From positions 136,834 to 200,833 of the forward strand of contig JAAVCC010000013.1 in NCBI GenBank assembly GCA_014802535.1: a DNA stretch of 64,000 bases. Direction: 5' to 3'. Shown piece after piece: positions 18,690 to 28,134 of this stretch (its first letter is position 1; every line of letters begins with the position of its first letter). This DNA comes from Bacteroides sp. (GTDB taxonomy: Bacteria > Bacteroidota > Bacteroidia > Bacteroidales > Muribaculaceae). The notes under the pieces were generated by a model that saw nothing but the letters and a program-made list of their open reading frames with translations, searched no databases and was not told the DNA's origin. Both the position numbers and the translations under genes were made by a program.

Positions 18690-19013
18690 TTAGATGTCGA
18701 GTATTGAAATTTTGTCAGGAGAGAGCAGTAATATTGAATCGGGATTGGTTATGGTTGATGAAAGATGTTGGGCTTGTTTTATTATCGTATTAATATTTAT
18801 AGGGGTTAGCAGTTCAATCATGTCTCGGTTTAGAAGCGCGACGGGACAATCAACCATTATAGTTGATTCGGTTTCCATGTCAAACGGCTTGATTATGTAT
18901 TTTGATACGCAATCTTGATTGTCATTACGTTTGACAATGCATAATTGATTGATTTTCCCCTGATGTATGACTGTTCGTGATAACACAGCCTTATGCTTTT
19001 GAGTAGAATTCAT
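18690..19013 (-). CDS. Hypothetical 107-aa protein downstream of DUF4296 gene
   Basis: Not recognised. The ATG at 19013 lies one base after the stop of the DUF4296 lipoprotein gene, which suggests translational coupling; longer versions of the frame would overlap that gene. The sequence (MNSTQKHKAVLSRTVIHQGK ...) has no signal peptide or membrane segment and ends SILLLSPDKISILDI. It could be a short cytosolic protein in the lspA/DUF4296 operon, or a chance ORF. Confidence 0.45.
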   Translation of the reverse strand: MNSTQKHKAVLSRTVIHQGKINQLCIVKRNDNQDCVSKYIIKPFDMETESTIMVDCPVALLNRDMIELLTPININTIIKQAQHLSSTITNPDSILLLSPDKISILDI

Positions 19014-19014
19014 T

Positions 19015-19815
19015 TTACCGTTTACTTGAGGTAAAATTAAATTGACGTTGATTATATCTGCGTCTATAACTTGATGTATCGAAGCGACGTCTGACAAGAC
19101 TGAGTGAGTCAATGAAAATTTCTTCGTTGGGTTTCATGTCAAATGATACGTATCCATAAACGTTTATTGGCGTACGAAGAGTATCCATAACCACGGTTAG
19201 GCGCGTCCATCCTTCATCCTCGATGGAGTGATACATGTATTCAGTGGTATTATTGTCGTAATCAATAAAAATAGCGGCTTCTCCTGGATTCAGTTTGTTG
19301 AAGGTCTTGAATTGCAATGTATAGCTGTCACCCTTTTCCCATGCATTGTCTTTTTCAAGCGTAAAATCCAATCGATCGACAGGTGACAATCTATTAAATA
19401 CATAACTTGAAGACCCGTTCCATGCATTGATTGAGTCACCCATAATTGAGGTTGAGAGTACGGCGACACTTCCGGCTTTTTCGACTTCACTTTCAAGTTC
19501 TTTTATGACATTATCATATACCTCGCTGAGTCTATCTACGTGATAGCCATACCATCTCATTGACGAATCAAATGTTGCTTGGTCGGTCTTATGAAGGTTA
19601 TATACAGCTTGTTTTAATTTTAGTTTGGACGAATCATTAGGGAAATCGCGATATTTTATTTCGCTCAAAGCTTCGGCTTTATGCAAGTCTATAAGGAGCT
19701 TGGTCATTTTGTCTTCTGACAATACTCCTCGTGGGGTATGATGGCACGATGGTAGAGCTATCGCCAAAATCGACGATAGAAGAATCAGTGAAACCGTTTT
19801 CTTTAAACCGTGCAT
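19015..19815 (-). CDS. DUF4296 domain lipoprotein
   Basis: A 266-aa lipoprotein: hydrophobic leader with lipobox AIALPSC, then a DUF4296 helical domain (LSEDKMTKLLIDLHKAEALS ... TFDSSMRWYGYHVDRLSEVYDNVI), then a beta-rich C-terminal region ending with a basic tail. DUF4296 proteins are common in Bacteroidales, often beside lspA, ileS and dksA as here; no function is known. It is separated from lspA by 12 bp. Confidence 0.85.
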   Translation of the reverse strand: MHGLKKTVSLILLSSILAIALPSCHHTPRGVLSEDKMTKLLIDLHKAEALSEIKYRDFPNDSSKLKLKQAVYNLHKTDQATFDSSMRWYGYHVDRLSEVYDNVIKELESEVEKAGSVAVLSTSIMGDSINAWNGSSSYVFNRLSPVDRLDFTLEKDNAWEKGDSYTLQFKTFNKLNPGEAAIFIDYDNNTTEYMYHSIEDEGWTRLTVVMDTLRTPINVYGYVSFDMKPNEEIFIDSLSLVRRRFDTSSYRRRYNQRQFNFTSSKR

Positions 19816-19827
19816 GAGATTAATTCT

Positions 19828-20487
19828 TTAATCAGCCGACAATTCGTTTTCGGATGCTTCTTCAACTTCTTCATTAGGTTGATGTTGAAGTTCGGTTAGC
19901 TGGCTTGAATAGAAAAGTATAAGTAGGAGAATCCCAACGGTTATGGCTGCATCGGCAATGTTGAAAACCGGTTGGAAAAAGATAAACAAATCACCGCCTA
20001 TAAAAGGAACCCACTCAGGCCAATTGAAGCTGAATAACGGGAAATAAAGCATATCAACGACGCGTCCATATAAAAATGGGGCATATCCGCCATCTTGAGG
20101 AAACATTTCAGCCACGGTCGGAGGCATGGGATCGTTAAATATAATTCCATAAAACATTGAGTCAAGAATGTTTCCGGCTGCCCCGGCTATAATGAGTGCA
20201 AGTGAAACAAGATAACCGGTTTTTAGTTTGGGATTATTTTTGATGCGACAAACATAAAATATCACTAATCCGACAACGACAATTCGAAGTAGTGTCAGAA
20301 ATATTTTACTGCCGAGTTCCATACCAAACGCCATTCCGTTATTCTCGATAAACAGAATTTTAAACCACGAGGCTACTTCGACGCTTTCGCCGAGGTAGAA
20401 GTGGGTTTTAATATAGATTTTTACTATCTGGTCGATAATGATTACCGACAAAATAATAATTAGAGCTAAAAGTCCTTTCGATTTCAT
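19828..20487 (-). CDS. lspA: Lipoprotein signal peptidase II
   Basis: An inner-membrane aspartyl peptidase that removes the signal peptide of diacylglyceryl-prolipoproteins. The 219-aa protein has the expected helices and conserved boxes: FIENNGMAFGM, AGNILDSMFYG (first catalytic Asp) and PVFNIADAAITVG (second catalytic Asp). The C-terminal tail (EEVEEASENELSAD) is acidic and extra. In operon between the dksA-like gene (15 bp) and the DUF4296 lipoprotein, itself a probable substrate. Confidence 0.95.
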   Translation of the reverse strand: MKSKGLLALIIILSVIIIDQIVKIYIKTHFYLGESVEVASWFKILFIENNGMAFGMELGSKIFLTLLRIVVVGLVIFYVCRIKNNPKLKTGYLVSLALIIAGAAGNILDSMFYGIIFNDPMPPTVAEMFPQDGGYAPFLYGRVVDMLYFPLFSFNWPEWVPFIGGDLFIFFQPVFNIADAAITVGILLLILFYSSQLTELQHQPNEEVEEASENELSAD

Positions 20488-20502
20488 TAGATTGAAACAA
20501 TA

Positions 20503-20883
20503 TCAGTGTTTGCCGGCATTTTTTTGATCAACGCTTAAAGTTGCGTGAGGCACAGCTCTTAACCTTTCTTTGGGAATGAGTTTACCTGTTGTACGGTCAA
20601 TTCCATAAGTTTTGTTCTCAATTCTCATTAAGGCGGCTTGCAGGTGCTGTATGAACTTTCCTTGACGTTGAGCCATGCGCACTGCTTCTTCTTTTCCGAG
20701 CGTCGATGCACCTTCTTCCAATGTTTTGAAAGTTGGAGACGTATCGTTAGTGCCATTTTCATTGGCATTATTCAGCTCTGACATTATTAAATCATATTCT
20801 TTTTGAGCTTTTTCGAGTTTTTTGAGTATTATTTCTTTAAACTCGAGAAGTTCCTCGTCTGAATATCTTGTTTTTTCTTCCAT
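20503..20883 (-). CDS. DksA/TraR-family protein lacking the zinc-finger cysteines
   Basis: 126 aa from the ATG at 20883, which aligns with family starts (MEEKTRYSDEELLEFK); an upstream ATG at 20904 would overlap ileS. A coiled-coil N-terminal half (ILKKLEKAQKEYDLIMSEL) is followed by the DksA-type C-terminal region YGIDRTTGKLIPKERLRAVP. Canonical members have four Cys there; this protein has no Cys at all (YGID instead of YGIC). DksA family members bind the RNA polymerase secondary channel and modulate rRNA and amino-acid promoters. It follows ileS by 13 bp. Confidence 0.88.
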   Translation of the reverse strand: MEEKTRYSDEELLEFKEIILKKLEKAQKEYDLIMSELNNANENGTNDTSPTFKTLEEGASTLGKEEAVRMAQRQGKFIQHLQAALMRIENKTYGIDRTTGKLIPKERLRAVPHATLSVDQKNAGKH

Positions 20884-20896
20884 AGCCTTTGTTATG

Positions 20897-23800
20897 TTAG
20901 ACAAGTGAAATTTTTACATTAACCTCGGTTCCGTCGATATCGAGTCGCTCATCTTCGGCAGGTGAGTCAACTTTGCCGGTCACGACAGCGTCGGCAAGTA
21001 CCTGAGTCGCTATATAAGAACTATATTCTTTGATTGCATCATCGGTCAATTCGTTGGGCTCGATAACAACAGTAATTCGATCGGTGATATTGTAATCGCG
21101 TGATTTTCTGATGTTCTGAACTCGGTTGATGAGGTCTCGAGCAACACCCTCGCGACGAAGTTCGGGTGTTACAGTAATATCGAGTGCAACAGTTAGATTA
21201 CCTTCATTAGCAACCATCCATCCGGGGATATCTTCTGATATAATTTCGACATCAGCTCCGTCAACAACAGCTTCCGTGTTATCAGAAAGCACAATGTTGA
21301 TTGATCCGTTACGTTCAAGATCTCTGATTTGAGATTGAGAAAGCGACATAATTGCATTTGCAACCTGTTTCATCGACTTGCCATGTTTGGGTCCGAGCTT
21401 TTTGAAGTCGGGTTTTACACGTTTGACAAGCATGTTTTCATCGTCGTCGGGAATCTGAAGAGATTTAACATTAACCTCGGTTAGGATAAGGTCTTTAACC
21501 GATTCGATTTCTGCACGTTGTTTCTTGTCGGTTGCAGGCACCATCATTGCCTGAAGTGGTTGACGGACTTTGATATTGGCTTTACGACGCAAAGCAAGAA
21601 TCATTGAGGTGAGTCGCTGTGCAATATCCATTCGGGTCTCAAGCTCCTTATCAATTGCAGCTGTGTCGGCTTTTGGGAAATGTGCAAGGTGAACCGACTT
21701 ATTATCACGTCCTGAAACAGAAGTCAAGTCGCGATAAAGCTGATCAGAATAGAATGGCGCGATAGGAGCCATCAAAAGTGCGATTGTTTCAAGACATTGA
21801 TAAAGAGTTTGATAGGCTGAAAGTTTATCGCTGTCATTATCGCTACCCCAGAATCGTTTACGGTTGAGACGAACATACCAGTTTGAGAGATTGTCTCCGA
21901 TAAATTCATTGATGGCACGTGCCGCTTTTGTGGGCTCATAGTCGTCAAGAGCTTCTTTGACATTTATAATTAATGTGTTAAGAAGTGATATAATCCAACG
22001 ATCTGATTCGGGACGATCCTTTAGCGGAATTTGAGGTTCGGCACCGGTAAATCCGTCAAGGTTTGCATATTGAGCAAAGAATTTATATGTATTGAACAAT
22101 GTTGCAAAAAGTTTGCGGGCAACTTCTTGAACACCCATTGTGTCAAATTTAAGATTATCCCATGGTGATGAGTTGGCAATCATATACCATCTAACCGGGT
22201 CTGATCCATATTGTTCGATTGTCTCAAACGGATTGACTGCATTGCCAAGACGTTTTGACATCTTGTTACCGTTTTTATCAAGGACAAGTCCGTTTGATAT
22301 AACAGCTTTGTATGAGTTGCGATCAAATACCATTCCGGCAATTGCGTGCAAAGTGAAGAACCAACCGCGAGTCTGGTCAACACCCTCGGCAATGAAGTCG
22401 GCGGGGAAGAGTTCGCCTGATTCAATTGCTTCTTTGTTTTCAAACGGATAGTGGTGCTGAGCATATGGCATTGAGCCTGAGTCAAACCAAACGTCAAGAA
22501 GGTCTAACTCGCGTTTCATCGGGTTTCCGTTTGCGTCCACGAGAATAATATCATCAACGTATGGACGGTGAAGGTCTATTTTCTCGTAATTTTCTTTAGT
22601 CATTACGCCCGGGACAAATCCTTTGTCTTTCAGCGGGTTTGATTTCATAACACCGGCTGCAACCGATTTCTCGATTTCATTATAGAGTTTCTCTACCGAG
22701 TCAATGAAGATTTCAGATTTACCGTCTTCTGAACGCCAAATCGGGAGTGGAGTTCCCCAATAACGGCTACGTGACAAGTTCCAGTCCTGAAGATTTTCAA
22801 GCCATTTACCAAATCGGCCAGTTCCGGTTGCTTCGGGTTTCCATTTGATTTCTTTATTCAACTCCATGAGGCGTTCGCGCACGGCTGTCGATTTGATAAA
22901 CCAGCTGTCAAGAGGGTAGTAGAGCACCGGTTTGTCGGTACGCCAACAGTGAGGATAGTTATGGACGTGTTTTTCGATTTTGAAAACACGGTCGGTTTGC
23001 TTCATGTACATACAAAGTTCGATATCGAGTGTTTCATCGGTATCGCTTTTTGTCGGGTCATAGGCGTTTTTGACAAATTTGCCTTCCCATGGTTTGTACT
23101 GTTCGACATCAATACGGGTTTTAACAAACTCGGGATCGAGTTCATCAAGCATATAGAAACGACCTTTAAGATCGACCATCGGACGAAGATTGCCGTCTCG
23201 GTCAATCAGATGCAACGGCGGGACTCCGTTAAGTTTTGACACTCGAAGGTCGTCTGCACCAAATGTACCGGCAATGTGAACGATACCGGTACCATCTTCA
23301 ACTGTAACATAATCGGCGGGGATAACACGGAATGCGCCATCGTCAGCTTTTACCCACGGCAAAAGTTGCTTATAATGTAATCCGGCAAGATCTGAACCTT
23401 TTACTTTGTCAACTACTTCGTAGGGGATGAGCTTATCTCCGGGATTGTAGTCGTCAAGAGCAATATCTTTTGCTTTGGGATTGAAGATAGTTGAGAATAG
23501 GGCATCAGCCACAACAACTGTTTCTTTTTTGCCTGAGTATGGATTATAGGTTCTTACAATGTCATATTCGATTTGAGGACCTACAGCCAAGGCTGTGTTT
23601 GAAGGTAATGTCCACGGAGTAGTTGTCCATGCAAGGAAATATGGTTCACCCCATCCTTTCATCGACTCTATGGGATCGGTCGCAAGGAATTGAGCGATAC
23701 AAGTCGTGTCTTTTACATCACGGTAACATCCAGGTTGATTAAGCTCGTGAGAGCTTAGACCTGTACCGGCAGCAGGTGAGTAGGGCTGAATGGTGTATCC

Positions 23801-24325
23801 TTTGTAAAGTAATCCTTTATTATATATTTGACCGAGCAACCACCAAACCGATTCAATATAACGGTTATCATATGTTATATAGGGGTCGTTCATATCAACC
23901 CAATAGCCCATAGAATTGGTGAGTGTTTCCCATTCGCGGGTATATTTCATTACTTCGCGACGGCAAGCCTCGTTATAGTCGTCAACCGATATTTTTGTTC
24001 CAATATCTTCTTTGGTGATTCCGAGTGATTTCTCAACGCCAAGTTCAACCGGCAGACCATGAGTGTCCCAGCCGGCTTTACGTTTCACTTGAAAACCTTG
24101 CATTGTTTTATATCGGCAGAAAATATCTTTGATAGTACGTGCCATCACGTGGTGAATGCCGGGCATACCGTTTGCCGATGGCGGACCTTCAAAGAATACG
24201 AACGAAGGGCAACCTTCGCGTTCTTTGATACTTTGTTCAAAAAGTGATTTCTCGTTCCAATCAGCGAGAACTCGATGATTGATTTCTGAGAGATTGAAAT
24301 TGTTATATTCTGTAAATTTTTTCAT
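20897..24325 (-). CDS. ileS: Isoleucyl-tRNA synthetase
   Basis: A class I aminoacyl-tRNA synthetase charging tRNA-Ile. At 1142 aa it is of the long, eukaryote-like type found in Bacteroidota. The HIGH-like box is PPSANGMPGIHHVMARTIKD at ~50-68 and the second signature is KMSKR (NGNKMSKRLGNAV). The editing (CP1) domain carries the TTPWTLPSNTAL motif. It heads the run ileS, dksA-like, lspA, DUF4296. A TAACTTTG -7 box lies about 30 bp upstream. Confidence 0.97.
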   Translation of the reverse strand: MKKFTEYNNFNLSEINHRVLADWNEKSLFEQSIKEREGCPSFVFFEGPPSANGMPGIHHVMARTIKDIFCRYKTMQGFQVKRKAGWDTHGLPVELGVEKSLGITKEDIGTKISVDDYNEACRREVMKYTREWETLTNSMGYWVDMNDPYITYDNRYIESVWWLLGQIYNKGLLYKGYTIQPYSPAAGTGLSSHELNQPGCYRDVKDTTCIAQFLATDPIESMKGWGEPYFLAWTTTPWTLPSNTALAVGPQIEYDIVRTYNPYSGKKETVVVADALFSTIFNPKAKDIALDDYNPGDKLIPYEVVDKVKGSDLAGLHYKQLLPWVKADDGAFRVIPADYVTVEDGTGIVHIAGTFGADDLRVSKLNGVPPLHLIDRDGNLRPMVDLKGRFYMLDELDPEFVKTRIDVEQYKPWEGKFVKNAYDPTKSDTDETLDIELCMYMKQTDRVFKIEKHVHNYPHCWRTDKPVLYYPLDSWFIKSTAVRERLMELNKEIKWKPEATGTGRFGKWLENLQDWNLSRSRYWGTPLPIWRSEDGKSEIFIDSVEKLYNEIEKSVAAGVMKSNPLKDKGFVPGVMTKENYEKIDLHRPYVDDIILVDANGNPMKRELDLLDVWFDSGSMPYAQHHYPFENKEAIESGELFPADFIAEGVDQTRGWFFTLHAIAGMVFDRNSYKAVISNGLVLDKNGNKMSKRLGNAVNPFETIEQYGSDPVRWYMIANSSPWDNLKFDTMGVQEVARKLFATLFNTYKFFAQYANLDGFTGAEPQIPLKDRPESDRWIISLLNTLIINVKEALDDYEPTKAARAINEFIGDNLSNWYVRLNRKRFWGSDNDSDKLSAYQTLYQCLETIALLMAPIAPFYSDQLYRDLTSVSGRDNKSVHLAHFPKADTAAIDKELETRMDIAQRLTSMILALRRKANIKVRQPLQAMMVPATDKKQRAEIESVKDLILTEVNVKSLQIPDDDENMLVKRVKPDFKKLGPKHGKSMKQVANAIMSLSQSQIRDLERNGSINIVLSDNTEAVVDGADVEIISEDIPGWMVANEGNLTVALDITVTPELRREGVARDLINRVQNIRKSRDYNITDRITVVIEPNELTDDAIKEYSSYIATQVLADAVVTGKVDSPAEDERLDIDGTEVNVKISLV

Positions 24326-24353
24326 GAAAAAATCTCTATATGCTAAATTTTCG

Positions 24354-24361
24354 CAAAGTTA
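24354..24361 (-). promoter_or_regulatory. Probable -7 element of the ileS promoter
   Basis: Minus strand reads TAACTTTG, a perfect Bacteroidales -7 box, 28 bp before the ileS ATG. A TTTG -33 box at standard spacing is not obvious. Confidence 0.5.
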
Positions 24362-24380
24362 CAAAAATATCTCGTTATAA

Positions 24381-25556
24381 TTATTTTTTGATACCACCTT
24401 TTACACCTCCGCCCATAGCGAAGATGTTTTGGTCGTATGATACTGTCTTGTGTGACATTTCACGATTACGCTTCAGTGCAAGTGATACAAGGCGTTCCAT
24501 CAACTGGTCAAATTTGATACCGGTTGCTTCCCATAGATAGAATGAGAGCGATCCGGGAATTGTGTTGATTTCGTTTACATAAATATCACGTGTTTTGCTA
24601 TCGACAATAACGTCAACACGGCTTACGCCATGACATGAAAGCACTCTGAATGTTTCGCCGGCAAGAAATTTGATACGCTCGGTTTCGTCTTCGGGCAGTT
24701 CTGCCGGAATACGCTTTTGAGATGCCTGCATACCTTTGGCACCTTTTGTTCCACCGATATATTTGTCTTCGTATGTCAGGAATTCACCTGATTTAATTGG
24801 TTCTTCCAATACCGACATAGTGTATTCGTCACAATCGCCGAGTACAGAGCAGTTAATTTCCTGAAGGTTGTCAACCATCATTTCAACGATGATGCGTGTT
24901 GAATATCGGCTTGCGGTTTCAACAGCTGAAATAAGAGCCTCGCGGTCGGCTGCACGACTGATACCAACTGATGAACCAAGATTGGCAGGTTTTACAATCA
25001 CCGGATAACCGATTGTATCTTCTATTTTTTTGATTTGTTCGTCACGTTGAGCAAGCCACTGTTTGTCGGTGAACCAAACATATTTTACAACAGGGATGTC
25101 ATTGGCTTGTAAAATCATTTTCATTGTGATTTTATCCATGCCGTTTGCCGATGACAAGGTGTTACATCCGGCATATGGTATGCCGATAGTTTCAAGTACA
25201 CCTTCAAAAATACCGTCTTCACCGTTCGAGCCATGAAGAATTGGAATCACAACATCAATATTTGAAACGACATCACTTCCAAACATCGGTTTCTTTACCG
25301 AATAAAGTTTATAATCACCATGGATAGGGCGCATATAAACCTCTTTACATTTTGCAAGAAGTTCTTTGGGATTCTTATATTCTTTAATATCAAAAAGTGC
25401 GTCGCCGGTGTACCAGTGACCGTCTTTTGAAATATATATCGGAGTGACATCAAAGCGGTCACGGTTAATGGCATGCATAGCCTGATTTGCTGAAATTACC
25501 GAAATTTCATGTTCGGTCGAGCGACCGCCAAAAAATACTGCAATGTTGGTTTTCAT
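24381..25556 (-). CDS. ddl: D-alanine--D-alanine ligase
   Basis: ATP-grasp enzyme joining two D-Ala for peptidoglycan precursors. The protein is 391 aa. It shows the N-terminal IAVFFGGRSTEHEISVISA, the HGSNGEDGIFEGVLE segment, the ATP-grasp core YPVIVKPANLGSSVGISRA, and the metal-binding end DVIVDSKTRDIYVNEINTIP followed by GSLSFYLWEATG. It is 41 bp downstream of a MurF-like ligase gene, so the enzyme making D-Ala-D-Ala and the one likely to use it are paired. Confidence 0.95.
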   Translation of the reverse strand: MKTNIAVFFGGRSTEHEISVISANQAMHAINRDRFDVTPIYISKDGHWYTGDALFDIKEYKNPKELLAKCKEVYMRPIHGDYKLYSVKKPMFGSDVVSNIDVVIPILHGSNGEDGIFEGVLETIGIPYAGCNTLSSANGMDKITMKMILQANDIPVVKYVWFTDKQWLAQRDEQIKKIEDTIGYPVIVKPANLGSSVGISRAADREALISAVETASRYSTRIIVEMMVDNLQEINCSVLGDCDEYTMSVLEEPIKSGEFLTYEDKYIGGTKGAKGMQASQKRIPAELPEDETERIKFLAGETFRVLSCHGVSRVDVIVDSKTRDIYVNEINTIPGSLSFYLWEATGIKFDQLMERLVSLALKRNREMSHKTVSYDQNIFAMGGGVKGGIKK

Positions 25557-25597
25557 AAGTGAATTTGAAACTGAATGAGTATCGTTGATTTATTTGA

Positions 25598-27199
25598 TTA
25601 CTTAAATGTGTCGGGGAGATCGTTTTCATAAAGAACGGTATCTCCGGGCTTTGCCAAGCTTAGTAAGAGCTGTTGAGCTTCGGCAAACGAGTTGACGATA
25701 TACAGGTTGTCGGTATTGAACGACTCCACAGCTTTGATGCCTTCTGAAATAGCATCACGGTTATATTGTCCTACGACAATAGCAATGTCGGCTGATTTGG
25801 CAATACGTTGACCAAAGAGGTTGTTAAGCTCTTCTTGTCTGTCTCCGAGTTCGATCATTCCGGGTGTGATAATGATGCGACTGCCTCCGGTCATGTTTGC
25901 CAAAACTTCAAGAGCCATTCTTGAACCATCAGGGTTTGAGTTGAACGCATCATCAATGATGGTAAGACCTCCGGGTGTATGTTTCATGTTGAGACGGTGT
26001 TCAACTTGTTCCATTGTCTCAACTGCATATTTAATTTTCTCAACCGGAACATCAAGCTTGATCGCCAGGCTTATTGCAGCAAGCAAATTTGATATGTTGC
26101 ATTGTCCGACAAGCGGAGTACGGAATCTGATTTCGCCCGTTGGTCCAACATAGGTAAATGAAGAACCTCGTCGGTCATATTCGATATCTTTGGCTGTTAC
26201 GTCACATCCGATTGTATCAGAAATTGCATAGCGAATGGTTTGGGGACCATTAGCCGTTGGTCGGGACGCAATCATTGCAAAGTCGTTATTGATTACAGCA
26301 ACACCATCACTGGGAAGCGAGTCGAAAAGTTCAAACTTTGTTCGTTGAACATTCTCGATAGTCTTGAATGTTTCGAGATGTTGTTCACCTACAGCTGTAA
26401 TGATAGCAGCTTGAGGATGAACAAGGTCGCATATCTCTTTGATGTCACCCGGCTGTTTGGCTCCCATTTCAACAATGAAGACTTCAGTATAGGGTTTCAT
26501 ATATTCTCTGATTGTTCTGACAACACCAAGGGTTGTGTTGTAGCTGCCGGGAGTCATCAGTGTTTCATATTTTTCAGATAATATGCGTTGAAGGTAGTGT
26601 TTGGTACTCGTTTTTCCATAGCTACCGGTGATACCGATAATTTTAAGGTCGGGCATCGACTTTAAAATAGAAGCGGCATCATCATAATATTTTTTATTTA
26701 TTGATTTTTCAACCGGAATGAGGATTGAGTATGCTGTCAGTAAAATAAATTGTGATAAAAATAATAATGCATACGCAACGATGCAAGCCCCTTTTAGTCC
26801 GGCAAATACCCATGCTAATGCAACAATAATAGCCGACAACGATAGCGCAACTCCCATCAAGCGTTTGGCTCGCTGAGTGAATACCAACGGCTTTTTATAT
26901 TTGGCTTTGAGCAAAGATAACGTAAACCATATGGCAATCGAGGCTGCTACGGGAGCCGAAATGATAAACGGAATCATCGGAACCAACAAAAAGAACGTCG
27001 CAAATAGATAAAAACAACGGGTGACGGTTGTCGATTCGCCTGTTTGAGACGCCCATCGGGTATAACGTTCCGGACGATATGAATTTTGTTGGAACATCAT
27101 TAGGTCGCGTTTCAAAGTCATGAAAATCGCGGGTATCCAGAAAAACAGAGCGGTAAGCCCTGCAACTATATAAACTGTTGATGTTGGGTCGGTATGCAT
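25598..27199 (-). CDS. Membrane-anchored MurF-like Mur ligase
   Basis: The 533-aa protein replaces the usual MurF N-terminal UDP-binding domain with about five predicted membrane segments in the first ~165 residues (VYIVAGLTALFFWIPAIFM, YLFATFFLLVPMIPFIIS, and others). The ATP-binding Mur ligase core follows, with GITGSYGKTSTKHYL as the P-loop, EMGAKQPGDI, and later NISNLLAAISLA and DDAFNSNPDG of the C-terminal domain. MurF adds D-Ala-D-Ala to UDP-MurNAc-tripeptide. Whether this acts as the cell's MurF or on a membrane-linked substrate is open. Between ddl and a hydrolase gene. Confidence 0.85.
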   Translation of the reverse strand: MHTDPTSTVYIVAGLTALFFWIPAIFMTLKRDLMMFQQNSYRPERYTRWASQTGESTTVTRCFYLFATFFLLVPMIPFIISAPVAASIAIWFTLSLLKAKYKKPLVFTQRAKRLMGVALSLSAIIVALAWVFAGLKGACIVAYALLFLSQFILLTAYSILIPVEKSINKKYYDDAASILKSMPDLKIIGITGSYGKTSTKHYLQRILSEKYETLMTPGSYNTTLGVVRTIREYMKPYTEVFIVEMGAKQPGDIKEICDLVHPQAAIITAVGEQHLETFKTIENVQRTKFELFDSLPSDGVAVINNDFAMIASRPTANGPQTIRYAISDTIGCDVTAKDIEYDRRGSSFTYVGPTGEIRFRTPLVGQCNISNLLAAISLAIKLDVPVEKIKYAVETMEQVEHRLNMKHTPGGLTIIDDAFNSNPDGSRMALEVLANMTGGSRIIITPGMIELGDRQEELNNLFGQRIAKSADIAIVVGQYNRDAISEGIKAVESFNTDNLYIVNSFAEAQQLLLSLAKPGDTVLYENDLPDTFK

Positions 27200-27209
27200 T
27201 ATGAGTTTT

Positions 27210-27971
27210 TTATGATTTCAAGAAACTGTTGAGAACTGCGGCAAATTGCCCGGGATTGTCAAGAAAGCTGTAGTGTCCGCACCCCGGAAAACTTACAAGA
27301 CCGGCATCGGGAATCAGCCGCTCCATTTTTTTTGCATCTGAAAGGGGAGTAGCCGTGTCGTTTTCACCCCATATCAGTAAGGTAGGTGCCGTAATTTTTG
27401 GCATAAGATGACACAAATCTTCATTTACAACTTTGCTCATGATTGCTCTCATTTGTGGAGAAGCATTTCGGTAGTCAGAAGATCCACGACGAGAACGCTC
27501 TTTTTCGATACGTTCTTGAGCTTTTTCGGCTCCAAGAACCGCTTTATATATCAATTTAGAGAGTTTGAATGAGTAAACCTTGAAGTAATATTTTAATGAT
27601 CGGCGTGGTTTTACACCTGCGGCATCTATCAAAATCAATTTGTCAACCGGGTTGCGTGATGCAAATACAATGGCAACACGTCCGCCAAACGAGTGCCCGG
27701 CTAACGATGGCTTTTCAATATTGAGAGCTTTACAAAAATCTTCAATTAATCGGGTATAACGTTCAACACCCCAAATTTCGGTCGGTTCGGTTGATTTGCC
27801 AAAGCCGGGAAAATCTATGTTATAGACAGTATTGGTTTGAGATGCCACGCGAGCCACTGACGCAACAGTCGAGTGGTCACAACCCCATCCGTGCATAAGG
27901 ATTAAAGGAGCGCCCGAGCCTTCGACCGTGTAATGAATGTTTATGCCGTCAAGTGTAAGATCTTTTTCCAT
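27210..27971 (-). CDS. Alpha/beta hydrolase
   Basis: 253 aa from the ATG at 27971 (a TTG nine codons upstream is in frame). Catalytic triad: Ser in GHSFGGR, Asp in WGENDTATPL and His in GCGHYSFLDNP; oxyanion region LMHGWGCDHST. No signal peptide, so cytosolic. It precedes the MurF-like gene by 10 bp and is the first gene of a three-gene run with MurF-like and ddl, suggesting a role in cell-wall precursor metabolism, but the substrate is unknown. Confidence 0.85.
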   Translation of the reverse strand: MEKDLTLDGINIHYTVEGSGAPLILMHGWGCDHSTVASVARVASQTNTVYNIDFPGFGKSTEPTEIWGVERYTRLIEDFCKALNIEKPSLAGHSFGGRVAIVFASRNPVDKLILIDAAGVKPRRSLKYYFKVYSFKLSKLIYKAVLGAEKAQERIEKERSRRGSSDYRNASPQMRAIMSKVVNEDLCHLMPKITAPTLLIWGENDTATPLSDAKKMERLIPDAGLVSFPGCGHYSFLDNPGQFAAVLNSFLKS

Positions 27972-28083
27972 CTTTAAGGATATCGAAATTTTCCACAAAG
28001 TTACATAAAATTACGCTATTTTCAGCTTGTTCTACATAAAAAATAGAGCATAAGTCTATTTCGGTCTATTATTTTGATAATAT

Positions 28084-28115
28084 TTTGGTCGTTTTGGCAT
28101 AATTATCTACCTTTA
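28084..28115 (+). promoter_or_regulatory. yaaA promoter
   Basis: TTTG (28084-28087), 20-bp spacer, TACCTTTA (28108-28115): one mismatch to the TAnnTTTG consensus. The ATG of yaaA is 19 bp further. Confidence 0.75.
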
Positions 28116-28134
28116 CAAAATAAAAAACTATAAT

